A stretch of DNA of 15,173 nucleotides from JANNXY01 sp039795755 (GTDB lineage: Bacteria; Patescibacteriota; Minisyncoccia; Phycocordibacterales; CAIZIN01), in the NCBI GenBank assembly GCA_039795755.1, contig JBDKLF010000015.1, positions 1-15,173 of the forward strand, read 5' to 3'. Shown here piece after piece: positions 1 to 6,094 of the stretch (its first letter is position 1; each line of letters begins with the position of its first letter). The position numbers and the translations under genes are program-made. Under the pieces are notes generated by a model, which saw only the letters and a list, made by a program, of their open reading frames with translations, was not told where the DNA came from and searched no databases.

Positions 1-219
1 GAATCCTGACCAACCTTTGAGAAATTCGCGCATTTTCTTCTCGATCTTGGGAAGGTCCTTTTCGGTAATTGCCTCAGGAAGGTCAAAGTCTTGGTAGAAA
101 CCATTATCAATTGAGGGTCCAATTGCATTCTTTGCACCAGGGTACATCGCTCGTACACTTGCAGCCAGTAGATGGGCCAAAGTGTGTCTTTTTTGGGTTA
201 ATTGTTCTGTGTTGTTCAT
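1..219 (-). CDS. thrS: Threonyl-tRNA synthetase, N-terminal fragment
   Basis: The first 73 codons of a class II threonyl-tRNA synthetase, which charges tRNA-Thr in the cytoplasm; the rest lies beyond the left edge. What shows it: residues 9-20 read TQKRHTLAHLLA, followed by an AIGPSIDNGFYQDFD stretch and a DLPKIEKKMREF helix. This is the start of the N2 editing domain (the RHTLAHLLA box) of ThrRS. The usual ~60-residue TGS domain before it is missing, as known for some short-genome bacteria. Start choice: an in-frame ATG also lies at 228, but it overlaps a -10 box (TAGTAT, 232-227) that has a TTGCCC -35 element 17 nt upstream. The ATG at 219 sits 7 nt after that -10, so a leaderless message beginning at 219 is preferred. 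No Shine-Dalgarno is visible. The identification is secure; the start is less so. Confidence 0.88.
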   Translation of the reverse strand, partial: MNNTEQLTQKRHTLAHLLAASVRAMYPGAKNAIGPSIDNGFYQDFDLPEAITEKDLPKIEKKMREFLKGWSGF

Positions 220-226
220 AGGGTCC

Positions 227-255
227 ATACTAGCAATTTTCAGCCTTTTGGGCAA
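227..255 (-). promoter_or_regulatory. Promoter of thrS (leaderless type)
   Basis: On the minus strand TTGCCC (255-250), a 17-nt spacer, then TAGTAT (232-227). The box ends 7 nt before the ATG at 219, so the expected transcription start falls on the start codon. The -35 lies inside or just after the U-tract of the preceding terminator. Confidence 0.55.
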
Positions 256-256
256 A

Positions 257-286
257 ATAAAAACCTAGTCTATTAATTTGCTAGGT
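257..286 (-). terminator. Probable intrinsic terminator after the 67-aa gene
   Basis: Minus-strand ACCTAG (286-281), a 12-nt A/T-rich loop and CTAGGT (268-263), followed by TTTTATTT. The stem is only 6 bp with a fairly large loop, so it is of moderate strength. The TAG stop of the upstream 67-aa gene is within the left arm. It separates that gene from thrS. Confidence 0.45.
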
Positions 287-484
287 AGTGCGGAAACCCC
301 ATTTTATAGGAGGATGTCTCCAACTTGGTGTTTCTCGCCACTTAGTCCTCTCGGCAAGTTTCCTAAGTTTCGGAGCGATGTTTTTCATGACGGATGCCAT
401 GGTTGGTGCCCAGCCGAAACCAGCCACAAAAACTAAGCCCTCTCTGTCTGGAGACTTTCTTTTCTTGTTCTTTGGAGTGCTCAT
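281..484 (-). CDS. Small basic hypothetical protein, 67 aa
   Basis: I do not recognise this family. The 67-residue product has a strongly basic N-terminus (residues 5-10, KNKKRK), a short hydrophobic Gly-rich middle (residues 17-31, LVFVAGFGWAPTMAS) and a basic tail with tryptophans at 25, 49, 55 and 62. There is no signal peptide and no clear membrane helix. The case for a real gene is its setting: a good promoter (TTGAGT, 16 nt, TATAGT) ends 8 nt before the ATG, a purine-rich GGAGAG lies directly before the ATG, and a hairpin plus T-run follows with the TAG stop inside its left arm. It sits alone between dnaE and thrS on the same strand. It could instead be a small RNA that happens to be open in one frame. 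A 72-aa frame on the opposite strand lacks comparable signals. Confidence 0.5.
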   Translation of the reverse strand: MSTPKNKKRKSPDREGLVFVAGFGWAPTMASVMKNIAPKLRKLAERTKWRETPSWRHPPIKWGFRTT

Positions 485-492
485 CTCTCCGG

Positions 493-520
493 ACTATAGC
501 ACTTAATAGTAAAAACTCAA
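493..520 (-). promoter_or_regulatory. Promoter of the 67-aa gene
   Basis: Minus-strand TTGAGT (520-515), 16-nt spacer, TATAGT (498-493), then CCGGAGAG and ATG at 484. The predicted transcript has no leader or one of 1-2 nt. The -35 begins just 5 nt after the dnaE stop codon. Confidence 0.55.
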
Positions 521-524
521 TATC

Positions 525-3500
525 TTAGAGTGGCTTCACCGCATCCGCAATAATACTCGAGACATCATTACGCTTGGACATTTTGCCCTTGATCATGATA
601 CAGGTGTCAGGCTTGAAGAATTCTTCGAATTTCTTGTAGGTCTTGGGGAAGACGACAACTTCGATAGAGGTGACGAAGTCTGCTACTTTAAGGAAGCACA
701 TTTTGTCACCTTTCTTGGTAAGGAGTTCTTTGCATGTTTCTACAATTCCTGCGATGACGCATTCTTTGTCTTCAGGAACATGGTCTCTGATTTGTGCAAT
801 GGTTGCACCACGAGCTTCGAGCTTGGCACGATGTTTCTCGAGAGGATGACCGGTGATGTAGAGACCGAGCAATTCCTTCTCCCACATGAGACGTTCGTCC
901 ATAGTTGATTCAGGAACAGGATCAAGTCGTAGACCAGAAATATCAATTTCTGTTCCACCGAATAATGAGTCTTGATTATTTGATTGGCTCGAAGATTCTT
1001 TATTAAAGGCGAGTAAGTTGTCGAGATTTCCGAGAAGCAAATTACGATCATAGCCGAATCGATCCATTGCTCCAGCCTTGATCAAGGCTTCTACTGACTT
1101 TTTGTTGAGACTTCGATCATGAACACGCTTCAAGAAGTCTTCAAGTGAGGTGAATGTTCCACTATTCTTTCGTTCTTCAATAATTGCATCAGCAATTCCT
1201 TCACCAAAGTTCTTGATTGATCCGAGTCCGAATCGAATCGTTTCTTTTTTATCATTATCAACAATCACCGTGAATTCACGGAAACTCTGATTGATGTCTG
1301 GTGGAAGTACCGGAATCTTGAGACGTTTACATTCTTGTACTGATGCTGCAACCTTTTCAATATCTCCCGAATCATGAGTCATTACTGATGCCATGTATTC
1401 AGCGGGGAAGTTGGCTTTGAGGTAAGCAGTGATGTAGGCCACACGCCCGTATGACACTGAGTGAGCTTTGTTGAATCCGTAAGCAGCAAAAGGCTCAATC
1501 CATGTCCACAATTCTTGTGCCTTTGCTTCTGGCCAACCTGAATGAGTAACACACCCTTGAATGAACTTCTCCTTTTGCTTTGCCATTTCTTCAGGAATTT
1601 TCTTTCCTACCGCCTTTCGGAATTTGTCTACTTCACCCCAAGTATATCCCGCGAGCTTATGCGCCATCATGAGCAAGTCATCTTGGTATACGAGAATTCC
1701 GTAGGTTTTTGCAAGAATTGATTCGAGAGCAGGGTCGAGATAGGTGATTGGCACACGACCATGCTTACGGTCAATGAATTCAGGAATGAATTGAATCGGT
1801 CCTGGTCGATAGAGTGCTACCATCGCATTGATATCGTGGATAGTAGTTGGCTTGAGATCAACCAAGAATTTGGTCATCCCATCTCCGTTCAATTGAAAGA
1901 GATCGGCAGTTTCTCCTTTTGCTAACTTTTCATACGTAAGCTTGTCATTGATAGGAATATCTTCATAATCCACGGTCACACCTTTGAGTAATTTGATGAG
2001 CTTGATTGCATCGGCAATAATCGACAAGTTTTTGAGTCCTAGGAAGTCGAATTTGAGCAATCCTGCATTATCTTCATCAACGCTATACATATCGTATTGA
2101 GTAATAATCTTTCCTTCACCTTTTGGATCGAATTGTAGTGGTACTACGTCAGTAAGGGGAATTGGTGCAATTACCACACCGGCTGCATGCACTCCCATGT
2201 GTCGCGCGGCACCTTCAATCTTCATGGCCATGTCAATAATCTTTTTGACATCATCTTCTTTGTCATAAGCATCTTTGAGCTCTACTGCTTCTTCGAGGGC
2301 GCGCTCGAGTGTCATAGGGAATCCTTGCGATCCCATAGGAATGAGTTTGGCAATACGATCACCGGTTGCTACGGGATATCCGAGTGCTCGAGTGATATCT
2401 CGCACGGATCCTCGTGCCGCCATAGTTCCGAATGTTCCAATCTGAGCTACTTTGTCTTCACCATAGGTTCGTCGTGCATATGACACCATTTCATCACGAC
2501 GATTATCGGCAAAGTCCATGTCGATATCAGGAGCTGATGGTCGATCAGGGTTAAGGAATCGTTCAAAGGGAATTTCGAACTCAAGTGGATCAATATTAGT
2601 AATACCTGAGAGATACGTCACCATCGATCCAGATACTGATCCTCGAATATTAGAAAGTACTCCATGTTCGCGGGCGTATTTGAGCAAGTCAGCTACTACA
2701 AGGAAGTATGCGGCATATCCTTTTGTGCGAATAACTCCAAGTTCATATTCTACTCGATCAATAACTGCTTGAGTTTGTTCAACCTTTCGACGCGCGAATC
2801 CTTCATATACAATTCGCTTGAGTTCGTCGTCAGGCGAAAGTCCTGAAGGAATATTTACCACAGGGAATTTCCATTTACCGAGCTCGAGGGTACAGTTGCA
2901 TAATTCCATCGCAATTTTGTAACTATTCTCGATTGCTTCGGGTTCGTCCTTGAATAATTCAGCAGCTTTTTCTCCATTGATGAATTCAAAGTTTCCATCA
3001 TCATCTTCTCCGATTGATGATCCGATTCCTTTTGATACTGCGCGTAGGGTAGTGCAGGCTCGCTTGTCATCTGGCTCCATGTAGTAGACATCATGCGCAG
3101 CAACTATAGGGACATGATGTTCTTGTGCAAATGCTTTGAGGTCTCGCATAACTTCTTCATGATTGTCTATTTCGGGATGATGAGTGATTTCGATATAAAA
3201 GTCAGGGAAAAGCTTTTTGTAGAAGTTTACATGTTCAACTGCTTTTTCACGATCGGACATTTTGAGTGCCTGAACAATATTTGAAGAGAAGCTTGGTGCG
3301 ATGCACACAAGGTCTTCGCAGTATTGTTCGAGTAACTCCTTGTCGATACGTGGCTTGTAGTAAAAGCCTTCCATATGCGACTTGGTCACGAGTTGAATGA
3401 GATTACGATAGCCTTTTTCAGACTTTGCGAGAAGTACCAGTCGAATACGCTTGGAATCAATTCGATTTTCCTTGTCATGCCGTGTTCGTGGTGCGAGATA

Positions 3501-3704
3501 GAAGTCGACACCAATAATTGGCTTGATCTCGGCTTTGAGACATTCCTTGTAAAACTCAATCATGCCGTACATGTTGCCATCATCAGTGAGTGCCAAGGCT
3601 TTCATTCCACACGCCTTTGCCTTCTTTACCATGTCAGGAATCTTTGGCAGGGCGTTGAGGAGCGAATAGTGAGAATGAGTGTGTAAGTGGATGAAGTTCG
3701 ACAT
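525..3704 (-). CDS. dnaE: DNA polymerase III subunit alpha
   Basis: Replicative polymerase alpha subunit (C-family), 1059 aa. Order of parts: PHP domain about 1-225 (FIHLHTHSHYS at 4-14); palm, with PDIDMDF at 392-398 carrying two catalytic aspartates and KFDFLGL at 551-557 carrying the third; fingers, with YGFNKAHSVSYG at 742-753; a helix-hairpin-helix region about 830-885; the clamp-binding motif QDSLF at 911-915; and an OB fold about 975-1055. The protein stops right after the OB fold, so the C-terminal tau-binding domain of longer DnaE proteins (about 1150 aa) is absent or very short. Most PHP metal ligands are replaced (see findings). The usual GRGSAAGS loop reads RGSVSGS at 354-360. An ATG at 3719 is in frame, but it overlaps a TATAAT box; 3704 gives the family-typical MSNFIHLH start. 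It appears to be monocistronic. Confidence 0.96.
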   Translation of the reverse strand: MSNFIHLHTHSHYSLLNALPKIPDMVKKAKACGMKALALTDDGNMYGMIEFYKECLKAEIKPIIGVDFYLAPRTRHDKENRIDSKRIRLVLLAKSEKGYRNLIQLVTKSHMEGFYYKPRIDKELLEQYCEDLVCIAPSFSSNIVQALKMSDREKAVEHVNFYKKLFPDFYIEITHHPEIDNHEEVMRDLKAFAQEHHVPIVAAHDVYYMEPDDKRACTTLRAVSKGIGSSIGEDDDGNFEFINGEKAAELFKDEPEAIENSYKIAMELCNCTLELGKWKFPVVNIPSGLSPDDELKRIVYEGFARRKVEQTQAVIDRVEYELGVIRTKGYAAYFLVVADLLKYAREHGVLSNIRGSVSGSMVTYLSGITNIDPLEFEIPFERFLNPDRPSAPDIDMDFADNRRDEMVSYARRTYGEDKVAQIGTFGTMAARGSVRDITRALGYPVATGDRIAKLIPMGSQGFPMTLERALEEAVELKDAYDKEDDVKKIIDMAMKIEGAARHMGVHAAGVVIAPIPLTDVVPLQFDPKGEGKIITQYDMYSVDEDNAGLLKFDFLGLKNLSIIADAIKLIKLLKGVTVDYEDIPINDKLTYEKLAKGETADLFQLNGDGMTKFLVDLKPTTIHDINAMVALYRPGPIQFIPEFIDRKHGRVPITYLDPALESILAKTYGILVYQDDLLMMAHKLAGYTWGEVDKFRKAVGKKIPEEMAKQKEKFIQGCVTHSGWPEAKAQELWTWIEPFAAYGFNKAHSVSYGRVAYITAYLKANFPAEYMASVMTHDSGDIEKVAASVQECKRLKIPVLPPDINQSFREFTVIVDNDKKETIRFGLGSIKNFGEGIADAIIEERKNSGTFTSLEDFLKRVHDRSLNKKSVEALIKAGAMDRFGYDRNLLLGNLDNLLAFNKESSSQSNNQDSLFGGTEIDISGLRLDPVPESTMDERLMWEKELLGLYITGHPLEKHRAKLEARGATIAQIRDHVPEDKECVIAGIVETCKELLTKKGDKMCFLKVADFVTSIEVVVFPKTYKKFEEFFKPDTCIMIKGKMSKRNDVSSIIADAVKPL

Positions 3705-3717
3705 AGAAGTGATATTC

Positions 3718-3723
3718 ATTATA
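3718..3723 (-). promoter_or_regulatory. -10 element of dnaE
   Basis: TATAAT on the minus strand (3723-3718), 13 nt before the ATG at 3704 and overlapping the alternative ATG at 3719. Transcription from it would give a leader of about 6 nt. No convincing -35 (at best TAGAGA at 17 nt). Confidence 0.45.
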
Positions 3724-3763
3724 GGGTTAAAAGTGCTTTTTCTCTAGTTTGACTTATACGGCT

Positions 3764-3769
3764 TACAAT
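3764..3769 (+). promoter_or_regulatory. Possible -10 element of the 78-aa gene
   Basis: TACAAT (5 of 6 consensus) with no good -35 at 16-18 nt. A TTGACT at 3749-3754 is too close to serve as its -35. A start near 3776 would give a leader of about 25 nt, which contains the hairpin at 3781-3797. The region is divergent with the dnaE promoter. Confidence 0.3.
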
Positions 3770-3780
3770 TGTTAATCTAC

Positions 3781-3797
3781 TAAGGAAACAGTCCTTA
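3781..3797 (+). promoter_or_regulatory. Small hairpin in front of the 78-aa gene
   Basis: TAAGGA (3781-3786), loop AACAG, TCCTTA (3792-3797): a perfect 6-bp stem ending 3 nt before the ATG at 3801. It masks the only Shine-Dalgarno-like bases (AAGGA), which lie 14 nt from the start codon. It may be a translational control element or chance. Confidence 0.3.
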
Positions 3798-3800
3798 TCT

Positions 3801-4037
3801 ATGAACACCAATCCAGAACCTTGGCCACCAGATGCACAAGCTTTCCTTACTCAGTTGTATGCACAATATGGCACAGAACAAACACCAGAGCAGAAATTCA
3901 ATGTTTTGTGTGCCCACATGGGAACAGAGCCAGGTGACCACTTCTTCAGTCATGATCCGACATGGGAACAAAAACTTGCATGTCTGGAGCATCAGGTGCT
4001 TGAACGTGAGGGTTTGATCGAGCCAGTTTTGTGCTAA
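3801..4037 (+). CDS. Small acidic hypothetical protein, 78 aa
   Basis: I do not recognise this family. It is a soluble, acidic 78-residue product with a proline-rich start (EPWPPDAQ at 6-13), an amphipathic stretch (FLTQLYAQYG at 15-24), three cysteines (37, 61 and the last residue 78), several histidines (39, 47, 51, 64) and a Glu-rich helix near the end. There is no signal peptide or membrane helix. It is probably real: it is followed by an intrinsic terminator whose loop contains its TAA stop, and it lies divergently from dnaE, so it forms its own transcription unit. A second open frame at 3832 in another phase is a shadow. The Cys/His content might suggest metal binding, but the residues do not form a known finger pattern. 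Confidence 0.6.
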   Translation: MNTNPEPWPPDAQAFLTQLYAQYGTEQTPEQKFNVLCAHMGTEPGDHFFSHDPTWEQKLACLEHQVLEREGLIEPVLC

Positions 4038-4055
4038 TCTCGATCATTTTATTTT
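4015..4055 (+). terminator. Intrinsic terminator of the 78-aa gene
   Basis: TGATCGAG (4015-4022) pairs with CTCGATCA (4039-4046), an 8-bp perfect stem with a 16-nt loop, followed by TTTTATTTT (4047-4055). The loop carries the stop codon (4035-4037). The end of the T-tract is also the T of the photolyase extended -10 (TGTTATACT), so terminator and promoter touch. Confidence 0.75.
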
Positions 4056-4063
4056 GTTATACT
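4055..4063 (+). promoter_or_regulatory. Extended -10 promoter of the photolyase gene
   Basis: TGT followed by TATACT (4058-4063), then 6 nt, then ATG at 4070. No -35 match is visible, which fits an extended -10 promoter. The predicted transcript starts at or 1 nt from the ATG. This decides the start against the in-frame GTG at 4031, which lies upstream of the promoter and inside the terminator. Confidence 0.65.
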
Positions 4064-4069
4064 ATCCTC

Positions 4070-5512
4070 ATGATCAATGAGCAGCGGGTGAGGAAGTTGA
4101 ATACTAAAGAAATTGGTGAAGGGCCGATTGTCTATTGGATGAATCGAGATGGACGCGCACATGATAATTGGGCATTGCTCTATGCACAGCAGATTGCACT
4201 AGAGAAAAAAGCACCATTACTTGTGGTGTACAATCTTGCTCCGGGATTTCTGGGTGGGGGAATAAGACAGCATGATTTCAAAGTGCGAGGATTGCAAGAA
4301 GTTCAGGAATATTTGGCTGAGCATCACATTCCATTTATTGTACTTTCAGGTGAGCATACTGAGAAAGATATTGTGCATTTTACAGATGAGTACAAAGTTG
4401 GTGCTATTGTGACTGATTTCTTTCCAGTACATATTTCCAAAAAATGGACTGACTATGTTGCAAAGCATGCAGTGGTTGCTGTGTATCAAGTGGATGCACA
4501 TAATATTATTCCATGTTGGATTGCTTCAGATAAACAGGAATTTGCTGCACATACCTTTAGGCCAAAAGTATACAAACTGATTACTGAGTTCCTTGATGAA
4601 TTTCCTACACTCAAAAAACATCCTTACCAACATGAAGCACAGAATAATGCGAAAGCATTAGAACATATGAATGGTGCTCATTGGAAAAAAATGCTTGAAG
4701 ATAGAAGTGTGAATCAAGAAATTACAAAAGTCGATTGGTGTACTCCTGGTTATGCAGCAGGCATGAAAGAGTTGAAACATTTCATCGCTACCAAGCTCGA
4801 GACATATGATAATGCTCGTAATGATGCAACGGTCGATGGACAGTCTAATCTTTCACCATGGTTACATTACGGTCAGATTGCTCCGCAACGTGTGGCACTC
4901 GAAGTATTGAAAGCAAGCGGAAGAAGTATCGGGCATGTCATTGATCAAAAGAAAAATGGTTCTGGTGAGGAAGGTGATAGTGTCACTGCTTTTATAGAAG
5001 AACTTGTTGTTCGTCGAGAACTTGCAGATAATTTCTGCTATTACAATGATAAGTATGATCAGGTAGAAGGATTTCCTGCTTGGGCACAAAAGACCCTTGC
5101 ACAGCATGCTCATAATAAACGTGAATATGTTTATACTCTTGCACAGTTCGAACGAGCTGCAACTCATGATGAGTTGTGGAATGCAGCGCAGACACAATTA
5201 CTTCTCACCGGAAAAATGCATGGGTACATGCGTATGTATTGGGCAAAGAAAATACTCGAATGGTCAGCGTCTCCTGAGAATGCATTGCGAATTGCAATTA
5301 CTTTGAATGATCGATATGAGCTCGATGGTCGTGATCCGAATGGCTACACCGGAATCGCGTGGTCAATTGGCGGAGTGCATGACAGACCATGGTTCACTCG
5401 ACCAATCTTTGGTGAAGTTCGCTATATGGCTCGATCAGGATGCGAAAAAAGATTCAAAGTAAAAGAATACATAGAGAAATGGAATCCAAGAAACAGTGGC
5501 TTATTGGCATAG
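4070..5512 (+). CDS. phr: Class II CPD photolyase (deoxyribodipyrimidine photo-lyase)
   Basis: Light-driven repair of cyclobutane pyrimidine dimers with FAD as cofactor, 480 aa. Residues 20-45 (IVYWMNRDGRAHDNW and on) open the N-terminal alpha/beta photolyase domain. The class II signature is in the C-terminal FAD domain: MHGYMRMYWAKKILEW at 383-398 and LNDRYELDGRDPNGYTGIAW at 412-431, followed by SIGGVHDRPW at 432-441. Length is normal for class II. There is no signal peptide. The last 34 nt overlap the start of rnhB, so the two are probably cotranscribed as a small repair pair. Nothing appears broken. The gene-symbol usage (phr or phrB) varies between annotations. Confidence 0.93.
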   Translation: MINEQRVRKLNTKEIGEGPIVYWMNRDGRAHDNWALLYAQQIALEKKAPLLVVYNLAPGFLGGGIRQHDFKVRGLQEVQEYLAEHHIPFIVLSGEHTEKDIVHFTDEYKVGAIVTDFFPVHISKKWTDYVAKHAVVAVYQVDAHNIIPCWIASDKQEFAAHTFRPKVYKLITEFLDEFPTLKKHPYQHEAQNNAKALEHMNGAHWKKMLEDRSVNQEITKVDWCTPGYAAGMKELKHFIATKLETYDNARNDATVDGQSNLSPWLHYGQIAPQRVALEVLKASGRSIGHVIDQKKNGSGEEGDSVTAFIEELVVRRELADNFCYYNDKYDQVEGFPAWAQKTLAQHAHNKREYVYTLAQFERAATHDELWNAAQTQLLLTGKMHGYMRMYWAKKILEWSASPENALRIAITLNDRYELDGRDPNGYTGIAWSIGGVHDRPWFTRPIFGEVRYMARSGCEKRFKVKEYIEKWNPRNSGLLA

Positions 5513-6087
5513 ATGAGGCAGGGCGTGGACCACTTGCAGGACCAGTGGCAGTGGGAGTTTTTGCTATAAGGAAAGATTATAAAGCAAAATCAAAAGCACT
5601 CAAGAAAGCGCGAGATTCAAAAGTTTTGAAAGAAAAAGAAAGAGAGGAAATATTTGGATTGATTAAAGCTGAACAGCAACAAGGATTGTGTTTGTTTGAA
5701 GTAATACAATCTTCTGCTACTTATATAGATACACACAGGATTGTTCCTGCAATTAAAGATGCTATGAAAAAGGCATTGAAGAAATTAAAAATTGATCCAA
5801 ATAACTGCGAAGTGATGCTCGATGGAAGTCTCAAGGCACCTGCTGAATTTAAAAAACAACAAACAGTGATAAAAGGCGATGCGACAATTCCGGTGATTTC
5901 TGCTGCATCAATTTGTGCAAAAGTGATTCGTGATCAGTATATGAAAAAGATTGCAAAGAAAAAAGAATTTGTTATGTATGAATTAGATATTCATAAAGGC
6001 TATGGAACACTCAAACATCGACAGGCTATCAAGAAACACGGAATAAGTGTTATTCACAGAAAGAGTTTTTTGAAAAATTTGCTATAA
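5479..6087 (+). CDS. rnhB: Ribonuclease HII
   Basis: Cleaves the RNA strand of RNA-DNA hybrids and single ribonucleotides in DNA, 202 aa. Catalytic residues are visible: GIDEAGRGPLAGP at 10-22 (D12, E13), LDGS at 114-117 (D115) and AKVIRDQYM at 147-155 (D152). The C-terminal signature HKGYGTLKH (172-180) and the IHRKSF end (192-197) are typical. The usual DSKKLS box reads DSKVLK at 46-51. The ATG at 5479 is chosen because the family starts a few residues before the GIDEAG box; an in-frame ATG at 5440 would add 13 basic residues. The start overlaps phr by 34 nt, suggesting cotranscription and coupling. Its TAA stop lies inside the -10 box of the next gene. The product is Lys-rich. Confidence 0.94.
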   Translation: MESKKQWLIGIDEAGRGPLAGPVAVGVFAIRKDYKAKSKALKKARDSKVLKEKEREEIFGLIKAEQQQGLCLFEVIQSSATYIDTHRIVPAIKDAMKKALKKLKIDPNNCEVMLDGSLKAPAEFKKQQTVIKGDATIPVISAASICAKVIRDQYMKKIAKKKEFVMYELDIHKGYGTLKHRQAIKKHGISVIHRKSFLKNLL

Positions 6088-6088
6088 T
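6080..6088 (+). promoter_or_regulatory. Extended -10 promoter of the FAD oxidoreductase gene
   Basis: TGC plus TATAAT (6083-6088), 6 nt before ATG 6095. The rnhB stop codon TAA is bases 3-5 of the TATAAT. No -35 is evident. Predicted leaderless start. Confidence 0.65.
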
Positions 6089-6094
6089 CATTCT

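Noticed and set aside
288..506. A 72-aa open frame on the plus strand over the 67-aa gene
   Set aside because: No promoter or start signal on that strand, whereas the minus-strand frame has a promoter and a terminator matching its ends.
506..530. Possible dnaE terminator (ACTC/GAGT with T-run)
   Set aside because: Only 4 bp of stem with a 9-nt loop, and the T-run is part of the next promoter; too weak to call.
740..3686. Several open frames of 60-103 aa inside dnaE on both strands
   Set aside because: Shadows of the dnaE coding sequence; no start signals or recognisable domains.
3749..3777. TTGACT with TTAATC at 17 nt as promoter of the 78-aa gene
   Set aside because: The -35 is good but TTAATC matches only 2 of 6 positions of the -10 consensus.
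4031..4069. GTG 4031 as photolyase start
   Set aside because: It lies within the preceding terminator and upstream of the -10 box, and the added residues do not resemble photolyase.
5440..5478. ATG 5440 as rnhB start
   Set aside because: The 13 extra residues are unlike the family N-terminus; the ATG at 5479 lies ten residues before the catalytic D12-E13 pair. It is not fully excluded.
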